Shown here one piece after another: positions 26,821 to 36,651 of a stretch of 64,000 nucleotides of DNA. This DNA comes from Enterococcus sp. MMGLQ5-1 (lineage in GTDB: Bacteria; Bacillota; Bacilli; Lactobacillales; Streptococcaceae), in contig NZ_JABJXU010000003.1 of the NCBI RefSeq assembly GCF_013155265.1, positions 1 through 64,000 on the forward strand. The letters run 5' to 3'. Both the position numbers and the translations under genes were made by a program. Position 1 is the first letter of the stretch, and every line of letters begins with the position of its first letter. Below the pieces are notes generated by a model. That model saw nothing but the letters and a program-made list of their open reading frames with translations. It was not told the DNA's origin and did not search any database.

Positions 26821-27792
26821 CTAACTCCTTTGCCAATCTAAATTTAGCATATCTAGTAATTTGAAATCCTGATCTGCCGGGGCACCCTCAGCAGTCAAGT
26901 AATTACCTAGAAAAATTGAGTCAACAATTAAAAAGGCTAAGGGTTGAAGTTCTCTTAGCTGATCTTCCCGACCAGCACTAGCGCGTAGCTCAGTATTTGG
27001 AAAAATAAAACGCATCATCATCAATATTTTTAGACATTTTAATGGCTCAAGCTCCCACTGATTAGCTAGCTTCGTGCCTTGAATTGGGATTAAAAAGTTA
27101 ATTGGTACTGAAAAGGGTAGTAGCTGCTTTAAGTCGAACGCTAAATCAACCAATTCTTCATTTGTTTCACCGAGGCCACAAATGAATCCAGAGCAGCTAT
27201 TGACCCCCTGTTTTTTTAGGGATTCAAGTGTCTGCTTGCGCTCCTGATAGCTGTGAGTTGTTGTGATGTTTTGGTAATTGGTCGCCGCTGTATTTAAATT
27301 GTGATTTAATCGGTCAACACCGCAGGCCTTTAAGTAAGTAATTTGCTCAGGTGTCACAGTACCTAGGGAAAGGCACGTTTCTAGCTTGAGCTGACTTTTA
27401 ATTTTCCTTACGACATTACCTAAATGCTGCAATTCATTTTTATTTGGTCTGGTACCACTGGTTGCAATACAAAAGGTTGAGGCACCATTTTTAGCGGCAA
27501 TCAAAGCCTTTTTGAAAATTACATCCTCAGCAAGCAGACCGTAAATCTCTGTTTCAGCAGAATTGCTGCTCGATTGCGCGCAGTAGCCACAATCTTCCTT
27601 ACAAATGCCGCTTTTGGCGTTGAGTAGGCTATTTAGCTTCATGCGATTTTGTTTAAAGTATTGACGAAGATAGGTCGCAGCACTAAATATTTCAATCCAA
27701 TTATCCTTTGATTCTAGAATAGCTAGACATTGTGCTCGATTAATTTCTATGCTATTCTGACAAATTTTTTCAGCTAATTTTAAATAGTTCAA
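26821..27792 (-). CDS. bioB: Biotin synthase
   Basis: A 323-residue radical-SAM enzyme inserting sulfur into dethiobiotin. The SAM-binding cluster cysteines are Cys64, Cys68 and Cys71 in SGICKEDCGYCAQS. CIATSGTRP, CGVDRLNHNLNTA, CSGFICGLGET and LRASAGRED match the family. The gene stands alone: no bioA, bioD or bioF is nearby, so the cell may use imported dethiobiotin or have the others elsewhere. A BirA-type operator lies 16 bp upstream, supporting the call and biotin-dependent repression. Ribosome site: AAGGAGA. Confidence 0.94.
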   Translation of the reverse strand: MNYLKLAEKICQNSIEINRAQCLAILESKDNWIEIFSAATYLRQYFKQNRMKLNSLLNAKSGICKEDCGYCAQSSSNSAETEIYGLLAEDVIFKKALIAAKNGASTFCIATSGTRPNKNELQHLGNVVRKIKSQLKLETCLSLGTVTPEQITYLKACGVDRLNHNLNTAATNYQNITTTHSYQERKQTLESLKKQGVNSCSGFICGLGETNEELVDLAFDLKQLLPFSVPINFLIPIQGTKLANQWELEPLKCLKILMMMRFIFPNTELRASAGREDQLRELQPLAFLIVDSIFLGNYLTAEGAPADQDFKLLDMLNLDWQRS

Positions 27793-27807
27793 TGTTCGTC
27801 TCCTTGT

Positions 27808-27839
27808 TTGTTAACTTTTTTAAAATAATTAGTTAACCT
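27808..27839 (-). promoter_or_regulatory. BirA-type biotin operator
   Basis: TTGTTAAC (27808-27815), 16 bp, GTTAACCT (27832-27839): close to the Firmicute BirA consensus of TTGTTAAC and GTTAACAA half-sites. It is placed between bioB and its probable promoter, as expected for repression by biotinyl-AMP-bound BirA. Confidence 0.72.
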
Positions 27840-27894
27840 TTTATAAAGAATTAGTTTACCATAAAATTATGGCGTTTCAAGTGTTTGGTGACAA

Positions 27895-27924
27895 TTGTTA
27901 TCTTTTTTTCAGAAGTGGTATAGT
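27895..27924 (+). promoter_or_regulatory. Probable pgi promoter
   Basis: TTGTTA (27895-27900), 18 bp, TATAGT (27919-27924) preceded by TGG, an extended -10. It gives a leader of about 130 nt. Confidence 0.5.
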
Positions 27925-27976
27925 CGTGTAAATATTAATTTAGTTTAGATATTGGAAACTCAACTATTAATTCCTT

Positions 27977-27990
27977 TTAAAACGGTTGCA
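27977..27990 (+). promoter_or_regulatory. cre-like site in the pgi leader
   Basis: TTAAAACGGTTGCA fits TGWNANCGNTNNCA with one mismatch (T for G at position 2). It is downstream of the predicted start of transcription, where CcpA could act as a roadblock. Confidence 0.4.
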
Positions 27991-28059
27991 AATTTTAGAA
28001 ATAAGCCTTAGAATTTAAGAAGAACATTAAATTAAATAAAAAATTTAAGGAGCTTTTGA

Positions 28060-29406
28060 ATGTCACATATTAAATTTGACTACACACCGGTTTTACCTTT
28101 TGTTGCTGAGCATGAAATTGATTATATGCAAGCGACTGTCACTGCATTAGATAAGCAATTACGTGAAGGCACAGGTCCTGGCGCCGATTTTCGTGGATGG
28201 ATCGATTTACCCGTTGATTATGATAAGGAAGAATTTGCACGTATTAAAAAAGCTGGTGCTAAAATTCAATCTGATTCTGATGTCTTGATTGTTATCGGTA
28301 TTGGCGGCTCTTATTTAGGTGCGCGTGCTGCAATTGATTTCTTGAACAATTCATTTGTTAATTTGCAGTCTAAGGATGAGCGCAAGGCACCTCAAATTTT
28401 ATATGCAGGTAACTCGATTTCTTCGAGCTATTTAGCGCAATTAGTTGATTATGTTTCAGACAAGGATTTTTCAGTGAACGTGATTTCAAAATCAGGTACA
28501 ACAACTGAGCCTGCAATCGCTTTTAGAGTCTTTAAAGAATTATTAGTTAAAAAATACGGGAAGGCTGAAGCAAATCAACGTATTTATGCGACAACTGACA
28601 AGGCTAAGGGGGCTGTAAAGGTTGAAGCGGATGCTGAGGGCTGGGAAACCTTTGTTGTACCAGATGCGGTTGGTGGACGTTTTACCGTTTTAACACCAGT
28701 TGGTTTATTACCAATCGCTGCAAGTGGTGCCGATATTGATGCTCTGATGTCAGGAGCAGCGGCAGCTCGTGAAGCATATTCATCTGCTGATTTAAAGGAA
28801 AATGAAGCCTATCAATATGCTGTCTTAAGAAATATTTTATACCGTAAGGGTAAAGCAACTGAAATATTGGTTAATTACGAACCAAGCTTGCAATATTTTT
28901 CTGAATGGTGGAAACAATTAGCTGGTGAGTCTGAAGGTAAGGACCAAAAGGGTATTTATCCTTCATCTGCTAACTTTTCAACTGATTTACATTCATTAGG
29001 TCAATTTATCCAAGAGGGTAGTCGTAATATTTTTGAGACGGTCATTAAAGTGGATACACCTCGTCAGAATATTAATATTCCATTCTTAGAAGAGGATTTA
29101 GACGGCTTGGGCTATTTACAGGGTAAAGATGTAGATTATGTGAATACTAAGGCATTCCAAGGTGTATTATTAGCTCACACAGATGGTGGTGTACCAAATT
29201 CAATGATTACCATTCCAAATCAGGATGAATTTACTTTAGGTAATTTAATTTATTTCTTTGAAATCGCAATTGGTCTATCTGGTTACATTAATGGCGTTAA
29301 TCCGTTTGATCAACCGGGTGTTGAAGCTTACAAGAAAAATATGTTTGCTTTACTTGGAAAACCAGGCTTTGAAGAATTATCTAAAGAATTGAATGCACGT
29401 TTATAA
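28060..29406 (+). CDS. pgi: Glucose-6-phosphate isomerase
   Basis: 448 residues, the length of streptococcal Pgi. It interconverts glucose-6-phosphate and fructose-6-phosphate. [67 protein letters not shown] and [21 protein letters not shown] are family signatures and read almost residue for residue like Streptococcus, which is the main taxonomic clue in this window. AAGGAG precedes the ATG. A G-U-containing hairpin at 29418-29448 follows the stop but lacks a clear U-tract. Confidence 0.98.
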   Translation: MSHIKFDYTPVLPFVAEHEIDYMQATVTALDKQLREGTGPGADFRGWIDLPVDYDKEEFARIKKAGAKIQSDSDVLIVIGIGGSYLGARAAIDFLNNSFVNLQSKDERKAPQILYAGNSISSSYLAQLVDYVSDKDFSVNVISKSGTTTEPAIAFRVFKELLVKKYGKAEANQRIYATTDKAKGAVKVEADAEGWETFVVPDAVGGRFTVLTPVGLLPIAASGADIDALMSGAAAAREAYSSADLKENEAYQYAVLRNILYRKGKATEILVNYEPSLQYFSEWWKQLAGESEGKDQKGIYPSSANFSTDLHSLGQFIQEGSRNIFETVIKVDTPRQNINIPFLEEDLDGLGYLQGKDVDYVNTKAFQGVLLAHTDGGVPNSMITIPNQDEFTLGNLIYFFEIAIGLSGYINGVNPFDQPGVEAYKKNMFALLGKPGFEELSKELNARL

Positions 29407-29490
29407 TTAATGGAGAAACCAGCATAGTTTAGTAACTGTGTTGGTTTACTGTGCTTATTGATACATTTATATAAAGTGAGGAAGTGACTT

Positions 29491-30195
29491 ATGGCAAAAT
29501 CGATACTATATGTTGCAAGACACGGTAAAACAATGTTTAATACGATTGGACGAGCGCAGGGCTGGTCTGATACCCCCCTGACTGCAGTTGGTGAGCAAGG
29601 GATTCATGAGCTTGGGCGAGGTCTCAAAAAGCTGGATATAGACTTTAAGGCAGCCTTTTCGTCTGATTCTGGTCGGACATTGCAAACAATGGAAATTATT
29701 CTTGAAGAATTAGGGCTACCGCATATTCCTTATGTGCGTGATAAACGAATTCGCGAATGGTGCTTTGGTTCAATGGACGGCGCATATGATGGCGAGCTAT
29801 TTGGCGGTGTTTTGCCCCGCACGCCAGCATTTATTAATGTAAATGGCGATTTAGCTAAGGTTTCTTTTGAGAAATTAGCTGAAAGCATCCAAGCGGTTGA
29901 TACTGCAAACTGGGCAGAAAGCTGGGAGACAATTCGTAATCGAATTTGGACTGGCTTTGAAGACATCGGTCATTTTTTAGAGAAAAATGGTGGCGGCAAT
30001 GCGATTGTTGTCTCGCACGGAATGACAATTTCAACATTAGTTAAATTGATTGATGAGTCAGCACCAACTGTGCAGGGCTTGGATAATGGAAGTGTGACTA
30101 AGATTGAATACTCGAGTAATGAGGGCTTTAAAATTCTCGGTGTCGGTGATATGAACTATCGTGAAATTGGTGCTCGCGAAATGTTAGCTGAATAG
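29491..30195 (+). CDS. Histidine phosphatase superfamily protein (phosphoglycerate mutase-like)
   Basis: 234 residues. The RHG motif at residues 10-12 (VARHGKTMFN) contains the phosphorylated His11, and AFSSDSGRTLQT and VVSHGMTIST supply the second Arg and His. Insertions such as REWCFGSMDGAYDGELFGGVLPR place it with the broad-specificity branch rather than glycolytic GpmA. The physiological substrate is unknown. Own ribosome site GTGAGGAAG, 84 bp after pgi, with a terminator after it. Confidence 0.85.
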   Translation: MAKSILYVARHGKTMFNTIGRAQGWSDTPLTAVGEQGIHELGRGLKKLDIDFKAAFSSDSGRTLQTMEIILEELGLPHIPYVRDKRIREWCFGSMDGAYDGELFGGVLPRTPAFINVNGDLAKVSFEKLAESIQAVDTANWAESWETIRNRIWTGFEDIGHFLEKNGGGNAIVVSHGMTISTLVKLIDESAPTVQGLDNGSVTKIEYSSNEGFKILGVGDMNYREIGAREMLAE

Positions 30196-30242
30196 CATTT
30201 TCCAAAAAGCTTGATAGCTATTTTATGATGATAAAGTTTTAT

Positions 30243-30273
30243 AGATGGTTGTGTTTTGCAGCCATCTTTTTTT
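30243..30273 (+). terminator. Terminator after the phosphatase gene
   Basis: AGATGGTTG (30243-30251) pairs with CAGCCATCT (30259-30267), one G-U, followed by TTTTTT. Confidence 0.85.
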
Positions 30274-30330
30274 GCGCGGACCCAAAAATAACACTGAGCT
30301 GGGGCTTGAAATTTGATTTTGCTTTATTTT

Positions 30331-30360
30331 TTGTTATTAATAACATAGAATGATTATGAT
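30331..30360 (+). promoter_or_regulatory. Promoter of the two-component genes overlapping a palindrome
   Basis: TTGTTA (30331-30336), 18 bp, TATGAT (30355-30360). The perfect palindrome TGTTATTAATAACA (30332-30345) overlaps the -35 and could be an operator. Confidence 0.45.
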
Positions 30361-30404
30361 AATAGATTATGAGTTCTAATTTAAAATAGAAACTAGGTTT
30401 ATTT

Positions 30405-32102
30405 ATGACGCAGAAAAAAATAAGTTATTTCGATGCTTCAATGTCCTATTATAAAAAAGTGAAACTGATTTTTATAACGGTCTTTTTTGTAAACGCTTTA
30501 TTTATAACGATTCTCGGTATTTTTATTGTTCAAATGCTTTCTGTCCGAACTTATCAGCTTACGAATGAGAAACTGACAATGCTTACCTCAGATATTAGTA
30601 GTCAATTTGATGAGTTGCAGACATTGACAACTGAAATTAATCAAAACAAGGAAATGCAAACCTATTTGGCCTTGGCTGATAGTAGTGATTTAACAGATAT
30701 TGAGCGTTATAAAATTAATGTTCAGCTGCAGAAATCCTTGAACTGGTTACTAGTGTCAAAAAATAATATCAAAAATGTAATTGTTTATAATAATAATTTT
30801 GATGTTTTAATTGGTAAAAATGCTGATAAAAATTCGGCCTTTCAAAATTTTTCTGCTCAGGATACAATCAGAGAGCTGGCAATGGATGATAATATTGGTC
30901 ATTGGTATTTCGATCAAAATATGAAAGAGGTTGTTTATGTCAGAAACCTATACAACACACAGACCTCAACTAGTCGACGCGTTGGAATGATGGTCGTTTA
31001 CCTAAATTTGACCTTTATTCAGGAAACATTGGATAGCTCAGGTATTTTTAGTAATAAGGATTATTTGGTATTACATTATGAAAATCAGCTTTCTAGTACG
31101 AATCTAAAGCTTGCTGATAAAAAAACAGTCTTAGGCATTACTGGTTATTTTGTTCAGGCTAGATCGATTCAAATTGGGCATAATATTTTTACGATTAATT
31201 ATTATCTTTTAAATCAGCGTCTAATGCTTCAGGTCATTCAGATTGCGATTGTTTATTTTGTTGTGACATTATTGCTATTATTTGTTGGTTTCAGAATTGT
31301 TAATATTTTTATTTTAAAAATTGTAACCCCAATCAACACCTTGGCAAAAACAATGCAAGGCTTTACTGCTGAAAATGACTTGGCAACTTTAACAGATCAG
31401 CTTGATTTACAGCGAAATGATGAAATAGGTGTGTTGAATACAAGCTTTAATAATTTGGTTAATGAAATACAGGAACTGATTTTATATCAGTATCAGGCGA
31501 AAATTTTACATAAGGAAATGGAATTTAAATTTTTACAGGCACAATTAAATCCCCATTTTTTATACAATACGCTTAATTCAATTAATTGGATGGCAATCAA
31601 TGAAAATAATATGGAAATCGTTGAAATGGTTACGGCCTTAACATTTTTATTGCGTTCAAAATTTGAACAGCAAAAAGAAAGTCATTCAATCAAAGAGGAG
31701 CTAGATATCATTGATGCCTATATCTTGATTCAATCCATTCGCTTTAAGAATCGGTTGACCTATCAGCAAAATATAGCAGATGAGGTTTTAACTCTACAGA
31801 TACCAGCATTGATTATTCAGCCCTTAATTGAAAATGCGGTTAAATATGCGGTTGAAAAGCTGGATAGTCCAGTACAGATTGACTTAAAAATAAAAAAAAT
31901 AGATGATTTTCTTTTGATTACGGTAATCGATAATGGTCCCGGTTTTGAAGCAAGTCAAAATGATGGTCATCAGTCCTCTGGCATTGGTATTAAAAATATT
32001 CGTTCTAGATTAAAAATTATTTATGATAAGCAAGCTAGCTTGTCAATTCATTCGGAACCATTGATTGAAACTAAGGTTGAGATTATTATTCCATTAGATT
32101 AA
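30405..32102 (+). CDS. Sensor histidine kinase, YesM-like
   Basis: 565 residues. Two transmembrane helices (about 19-42 and 277-302) flank an extracellular sensor region of about 235 residues. A HAMP linker follows (VTPINTLAKTMQGF to DEIGVLNTSFNNL), then the His_kinase domain with phospho-acceptor His384 in QAQLNPHFLYNTLNSINWM. The ATPase domain has PLIENAVKYAVEK (N-box), VIDNGPGFEA and GIGIKNIRSRL. This is the LytS/YesM class that controls carbohydrate loci in Firmicutes. The ribosome site is weak (CTAGGT). The partner response regulator follows, and the pair faces the importer operon, so it probably senses an oligosaccharide outside the cell. Confidence 0.9.
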   Translation: MTQKKISYFDASMSYYKKVKLIFITVFFVNALFITILGIFIVQMLSVRTYQLTNEKLTMLTSDISSQFDELQTLTTEINQNKEMQTYLALADSSDLTDIERYKINVQLQKSLNWLLVSKNNIKNVIVYNNNFDVLIGKNADKNSAFQNFSAQDTIRELAMDDNIGHWYFDQNMKEVVYVRNLYNTQTSTSRRVGMMVVYLNLTFIQETLDSSGIFSNKDYLVLHYENQLSSTNLKLADKKTVLGITGYFVQARSIQIGHNIFTINYYLLNQRLMLQVIQIAIVYFVVTLLLLFVGFRIVNIFILKIVTPINTLAKTMQGFTAENDLATLTDQLDLQRNDEIGVLNTSFNNLVNEIQELILYQYQAKILHKEMEFKFLQAQLNPHFLYNTLNSINWMAINENNMEIVEMVTALTFLLRSKFEQQKESHSIKEELDIIDAYILIQSIRFKNRLTYQQNIADEVLTLQIPALIIQPLIENAVKYAVEKLDSPVQIDLKIKKIDDFLLITVIDNGPGFEASQNDGHQSSGIGIKNIRSRLKIIYDKQASLSIHSEPLIETKVEIIIPLD

Positions 32103-32125
32103 CAGTATAGAAGGTGGCGGATGTG

Positions 32126-33541
32126 ATGAGGAAGTATAAAGTATTGGTGGTTGATGATGAGCAGCTGAACGCTGATGGTGTGGCCAAATTTGTAGAACAG
32201 AGCAATTTAAATATAGGGGTAGTTGGTGTTTTTTATTCAAGTACCAAGGCGCTCGAATTTATGCAGGGTCAAGAAGTTGATATTGTGATTACAGATTTAA
32301 AAATGCCAAAGCTATCTGGTATTGAGCTTATTCAAGCAATTCAATTGATTAATCCAAAGGTTAGATTTATTATTCTGACGGGCTATGGTGATTATAATTA
32401 TGCAACTCAAGCGATGGAGCTTGGTATTAAGTATTTCTTACAAAAGCCAAGCTCAGCTCAGCAAATAATTAGTGTTTTAAGCTCTGTAATCGAGGATTGT
32501 GATGAGCTAGCAACTAATTTGCGCCTAGCAAAGAAAAATCAAATTGATCAAATTATTGGGAATGATTCAAGCGATGAGGTTTTTGATGAGAATTTTTACT
32601 TTATGCTATATCGGACTGAATATCATCAGCTGATTAAACCAGTAATTGAAAAATTGCTGAACAGCTATCAAATTGAATTTAGTCTGAGTAGCTTTTATGA
32701 TGTTAACTGTTATTATTTATTTTCTAATCAATTCAACCCTAAAATTTTTCGAGAGCTCGAGGGTATTCAGTTAAGTCAGCAATTTATCATTGTACTAACT
32801 GCGAATTTAAAGCATAAAAAAATTCGTCCGATTTTACTTGAGGTGCTTCAGAAGCTAAAGCTAAGCTTTTATTTTAATCAGGTCAAATTATTGTATTTAC
32901 CTGATATTGAAGCCCCACGCCTTGAAGAAAAAATGGCAATCAATATTATGACAAAGCAGATTGTTGAAAATCTTGAAGCCTATGAATTTGATGAAACGAT
33001 TAAATCAATAGTGGAATTAATTCATTATGCTAAAAACAATTTAATGGCGCCGCCACGGCTTAAACAAATCCTTGTGAAAATACTTGAGCCTAGTATTGAA
33101 CAGAGCGAAAATCAAGCGCTGGTGATTGCTCAAATTGAACAAGCTAACTCAAGACAGCAATTAGAAATTATCATTAGACAAATCATTGAACAGGCGAGTC
33201 ATTCGGTTTCAATAACAACAGATAAGCATAAAATTTCGGATAATTTGAATTTGATTATTAATCGATATTACCAAAAGAGTGATTTATCCTTGCGCTGGAT
33301 CTCAAAAAACATTCTTTTTTTGAGTCCAGAATATTTAGGAAAAATTTATCAAAAGGAAAAAGGGATGAAATTTACTGAAAAATTGTTGGCAATCAGAATG
33401 AAGAAAGCCAATGAATTATTAAAAGCAGGCTATAAAATATATGAGGTGGCAGATAGGGTTGGCTTTGCAAATAACCCTGATTATTTTAGCAAGCAGTTTA
33501 AAAAATACTTCGGTATTTCACCGACTAAGCTTATTTATTAA
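32126..33541 (+). CDS. AraC-type response regulator, YesN-like
   Basis: 471 residues from the ATG at 32126, chosen for spacing from AAGGTGG; a GTG 12 bases upstream would overlap that ribosome site. The receiver domain has DDE at residues 10-12, phospho-acceptor Asp57 in IVITDLKMPKLSG, and the conserved Lys in YFLQKPSS. A long helical middle region follows, then a C-terminal AraC DNA-binding domain with two HTH units (SLRWISKNILFLSPEYLGKIYQKEKG and YEVADRVGFANNPDYFSKQFKKYFG). It is the likely activator of the operon starting at 33743, whose promoter lacks a good -35. Confidence 0.9.
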   Translation: MRKYKVLVVDDEQLNADGVAKFVEQSNLNIGVVGVFYSSTKALEFMQGQEVDIVITDLKMPKLSGIELIQAIQLINPKVRFIILTGYGDYNYATQAMELGIKYFLQKPSSAQQIISVLSSVIEDCDELATNLRLAKKNQIDQIIGNDSSDEVFDENFYFMLYRTEYHQLIKPVIEKLLNSYQIEFSLSSFYDVNCYYLFSNQFNPKIFRELEGIQLSQQFIIVLTANLKHKKIRPILLEVLQKLKLSFYFNQVKLLYLPDIEAPRLEEKMAINIMTKQIVENLEAYEFDETIKSIVELIHYAKNNLMAPPRLKQILVKILEPSIEQSENQALVIAQIEQANSRQQLEIIIRQIIEQASHSVSITTDKHKISDNLNLIINRYYQKSDLSLRWISKNILFLSPEYLGKIYQKEKGMKFTEKLLAIRMKKANELLKAGYKIYEVADRVGFANNPDYFSKQFKKYFGISPTKLIY

Positions 33542-33543
33542 GC

Positions 33544-33571
33544 AAAAAAGAGGCTTCAAAGCCTCTTTTTT
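33544..33571 (+). terminator. Terminator after the response regulator
   Basis: AAAAAAGAGGCT, loop TCAA, AGCCTCTTTTTT: a perfect hairpin ending in a T-run, separating the regulatory pair from the structural operon. Confidence 0.9.
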
Positions 33572-33683
33572 GTGTCAAAAAGACGATATTAATTATGAAT
33601 TGTAAACAATAAATGTTCTATTTTTTACGGATTCTGCTCAAGTTTTTACCTTATTTCTGATTGGTTAAATGATAATATAAAAA

Positions 33684-33697
33684 TGTAAGCGCTAACA
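33684..33697 (+). promoter_or_regulatory. cre site (CcpA) at the sugar operon promoter
   Basis: TGTAAGCGCTAACA matches TGWNANCGNTNNCA at every position and is nearly palindromic. It lies 46 bp before the lipoprotein gene, just downstream of a TAATAT (33673-33678) that could be the -10. Expected effect is glucose repression of the whole uronate locus. Confidence 0.75.
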
Positions 33698-33742
33698 AAA
33701 AAGTATTAATACACTAAAAATCATAATAAAAGGAGATTTTTT

Positions 33743-35065
33743 ATGAAAAAAGCATCAATCTTAAAAGGTTTAACAGTTGGTATTTCGCTTCTAGGTGTTG
33801 GTTTACTTTTAACAGCTTGTGGTAGTGCAAAGAAAAGTAGTGATGCATCATCCAGTGATGTGACAGAGATTCGCTTCTCTTGGTGGGGTGGTGATAGTCG
33901 TCATAAAGCTACCTTGAATGCGATTAAGCTATTTGAAAAGGAAAATCCAAATATTAAGGTTAAAGCCGAATATAGTGGTTATGACGGTATCGTTGAAAAA
34001 ATGACGACGCAAATTGCTGGTGGGACTGAGCCTGATTTGATGCAAGTAAACTATGACTGGCTGGTTAATTACACACCTGATGGCAAAGGCTTCTATGATT
34101 TGAGTAAATTGACTGACTTGGATTTAAGTGGCTACAGTGAAGATATTTTGAAAACCGGTCAGGTTAAGGGGATTCAAAATGCCGTGCCAGTTTCGGTTAA
34201 TGCTTATACCCTAATGGTTAACAAAACACAATATGAGAAGAATGGTGTTGCCATTCCAAAAACTTGGGATGAGCTATTAGCGGCAGGTAATAAATTTCCA
34301 GATGGTCAATACCCACTTTATACCTCACCATACGTTGGTTTTGTTTTGGCAACTCAATATATCCAACAAAAATATGGCGTGCCATTTATTACAACTGATG
34401 GCGAGCTAGGCTTTAGTGAAGCACAGATTAAAGAGGCGCTAGAATTTTATACTTCATTGGTCGATAACAAAGTAATTCCACCAGCTAAAGAGGCGGTCGG
34501 TGAAATTTCAGGCTCTACTGCCTTAAATGAATCACCTGCCTTCTTAAGTGGTAAATATGCAGGCCTGCATGAGTGGTCTTCGCAGGCTCAATTAGATGAA
34601 ACAGCTTTGAAAAATTCGGATAATCAAGAGCTAGAGTTTTTAGGCTTACCAACGCAGGCTAATATGAAAGATAGCGGTCTTTCAACTAAACCAGCTGTTT
34701 TATTTGCCATTTCTAAAAACACGAAGCATATCAAGGAAACAACTAAATTGCTAAATTTCATTCTAAACGATGAAGCAGCGGTCAAGGAGCTAGGCTTGGA
34801 ACGAGGGATTCCTTCTAATACCAAGGCAGAAGCAATTCTGGCTAATGATGGTAAGATTACTGGCATTTCAAAAACGGTACAGGATTATGTAAGTGCGAAT
34901 ATGTCTTCCATTCCACTCAGCCCATATTTTGAAGCTTCTAATGTCACGAATGCTTGGGGACCCTTAATGGATTCATATGCTTATGGCGAGCTTTCAACAA
35001 AGGATGCAGCGAAACAGATGTATGACGGTGTGAAAGAAGCATTAGATGGCTTGAAAAGTAACTAA
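33743..35065 (+). CDS. Sugar ABC transporter substrate-binding lipoprotein
   Basis: 440 residues. The signal peptide ends in the lipobox LLLTACGS (Cys26), followed by a Ser-rich tether. The body is a cluster-B type sugar-binding protein (family 1): IRFSWWGGDSRHKATLNAIKLFEKENPNIKVKAEYSGYDG near the start, then IAGGTEPDLMQVNYDWL and TWDELLAAGNKFP. It captures the oligosaccharide at the membrane and hands it to the permeases at 35770 and 36652. AAAAGGAG precedes the ATG. First gene of the operon. Confidence 0.92.
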   Translation: MKKASILKGLTVGISLLGVGLLLTACGSAKKSSDASSSDVTEIRFSWWGGDSRHKATLNAIKLFEKENPNIKVKAEYSGYDGIVEKMTTQIAGGTEPDLMQVNYDWLVNYTPDGKGFYDLSKLTDLDLSGYSEDILKTGQVKGIQNAVPVSVNAYTLMVNKTQYEKNGVAIPKTWDELLAAGNKFPDGQYPLYTSPYVGFVLATQYIQQKYGVPFITTDGELGFSEAQIKEALEFYTSLVDNKVIPPAKEAVGEISGSTALNESPAFLSGKYAGLHEWSSQAQLDETALKNSDNQELEFLGLPTQANMKDSGLSTKPAVLFAISKNTKHIKETTKLLNFILNDEAAVKELGLERGIPSNTKAEAILANDGKITGISKTVQDYVSANMSSIPLSPYFEASNVTNAWGPLMDSYAYGELSTKDAAKQMYDGVKEALDGLKSN

Positions 35066-35099
35066 ATAATATTAGCTAAAGGTATAAGGTGATTGTTAG

Positions 35100-35729
35100 A
35101 TGATTTTTGAAAAGAATGAAACGATTTTATTTACGGGTGATTCAGTGACAGACTGTAATCGTAATCGCTCGGATTTGTACGACTGTGGTGAGGGTTATGT
35201 TAATTTAATAAGACATTATTTGGTGGCTAAATATCCTGAATTACAGCTTAAGGTTCAAAACCTGGGTATAAGTGGTGCGCGTATTATTGAGCTTGCTGAT
35301 TGCATAGAAAATAATGATTTAAATGATTCACCAGATTGGCTTTGTATGATGATTGGTATCAACGATGTCTGGCGTCATTTTGATCGTAATTTTACGAATG
35401 AGACATTAATTGATTCGGCGTTCTTTTTTAAAGCCTATGATGAAATTATTAATAAAGCTTCTAAAAGGGTTAAGGGAATCATTATTCTATCACCGTTTAT
35501 GATTGAAGCAAATCAAAACGATGCGATGCGTCAGATGGTTGACCAGTACCGTGCGATTAGCGAAAAGCTGAGTCAAAAGCATCATTTAATTTACGTAGAT
35601 TGTCAGAAAGCATTTGATCAATTTCTAAAATATCAGTCGTCTTATATTTTAAGTCCTGATCGTGTCCATCCTAATTTGGCTGGACACGTACTAATTGCTG
35701 ATAGCTGGTTAGATGCAGTAGTCAATTAA
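35100..35729 (+). CDS. SGNH/GDSL-family hydrolase (probable carbohydrate deacetylase)
   Basis: 209 residues, no signal peptide, so cytosolic. Block I is FTGDSVTD with nucleophile Ser15, block III GINDVW, and block V SPDRVHPNLAGH with Asp187 and His190. The shape fits sugar O-acetyl esterases such as RhgT/YesY types encoded in pectin loci. Lying between the binding protein and the permeases, it probably strips acetyl groups from the imported glycan. The exact substrate is not evident. Confidence 0.85.
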   Translation: MIFEKNETILFTGDSVTDCNRNRSDLYDCGEGYVNLIRHYLVAKYPELQLKVQNLGISGARIIELADCIENNDLNDSPDWLCMMIGINDVWRHFDRNFTNETLIDSAFFFKAYDEIINKASKRVKGIIILSPFMIEANQNDAMRQMVDQYRAISEKLSQKHHLIYVDCQKAFDQFLKYQSSYILSPDRVHPNLAGHVLIADSWLDAVVN

Positions 35730-35769
35730 TCATGTGAAGATTAATCGATAGTCTAGAAAGGTAGATTAC

Positions 35770-36648
35770 ATGAAAAAAGATAAGACGGGATTATTATTTA
35801 TTGCACCCTGGCTCTTTGGTATCTGTGTTTATAAAATTTATCCCTTTATTGCCTCATTTGTTTTGAGCTTTACACAATACAATATTGTCGGCTCACCTAA
35901 ATTTATTGGCTTTGATAATTACATCAAGCTCTTTACGAAAGATACCCTATTTTTAAAGTCACTATTTGTAACGATTCGATATGTTGTGATTAGTGTACCG
36001 ATTAATTTAATTGTTGCTTTAATTGTTGCAATGGTGATGAATTCAAAATTAAAAGGTATTAGCTTATATCGAACGGTTTATTATATCCCATCGATTCTTG
36101 GTGGAAATATCGCGATTATGATTCTTTGGAAATTTTTGTTTTCCAATACGGGACTGATTAATCAAATTATCGGTGGCCTTGGCGGCAGTCCGATTTCTTG
36201 GTTTTCTTCCGAATATGGTACTTTATTTGTTATTGTTTTGCTACATGTTTGGCAATTTGGTTCAGCGATGCTGATATTCTTAGCGGCACTAAAAGAGGTA
36301 CCACAAGAATTATATGAAGCAGCAGAGATGGATGGTGCAAGCTATTTCAAAAAGTTTTTAAATATCACTATTCCATCAATATCTCCGATTATTTTCTTTA
36401 ATTTGGTAATGGGCTTAATTGGCGCCTTACAGGAATTTAATGCACCATATATGTTGACTAAAGGTGGTCCACTTCAAACAACTTACTTTATTGGGTTGTA
36501 TATATATGATAATGCTTATCGATTGTTTAATATGGGTTATGCGAGTGCATTGTCATGGGTTCTCTTTGTCATTATTATGACTCTGACAGCAATAATCTTT
36601 AAATCTTCAAGCTATTGGGTCTTTTATTCAGACGGGGGGAAAGATTAG
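35770..36648 (+). CDS. Sugar ABC transporter permease (MalF/LplB-like)
   Basis: 292 residues, six predicted helices beginning GLLFIAPWLFGICVYKIYPF. The EAA loop contacting the ATPase is ELYEAAEMDGASYFKKFLNITIP. It pairs with the next permease to import the sugar. No ATPase is encoded in this locus. Confidence 0.93.
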   Translation: MKKDKTGLLFIAPWLFGICVYKIYPFIASFVLSFTQYNIVGSPKFIGFDNYIKLFTKDTLFLKSLFVTIRYVVISVPINLIVALIVAMVMNSKLKGISLYRTVYYIPSILGGNIAIMILWKFLFSNTGLINQIIGGLGGSPISWFSSEYGTLFVIVLLHVWQFGSAMLIFLAALKEVPQELYEAAEMDGASYFKKFLNITIPSISPIIFFNLVMGLIGALQEFNAPYMLTKGGPLQTTYFIGLYIYDNAYRLFNMGYASALSWVLFVIIMTLTAIIFKSSSYWVFYSDGGKD

Positions 36649-36651
36649 CCT

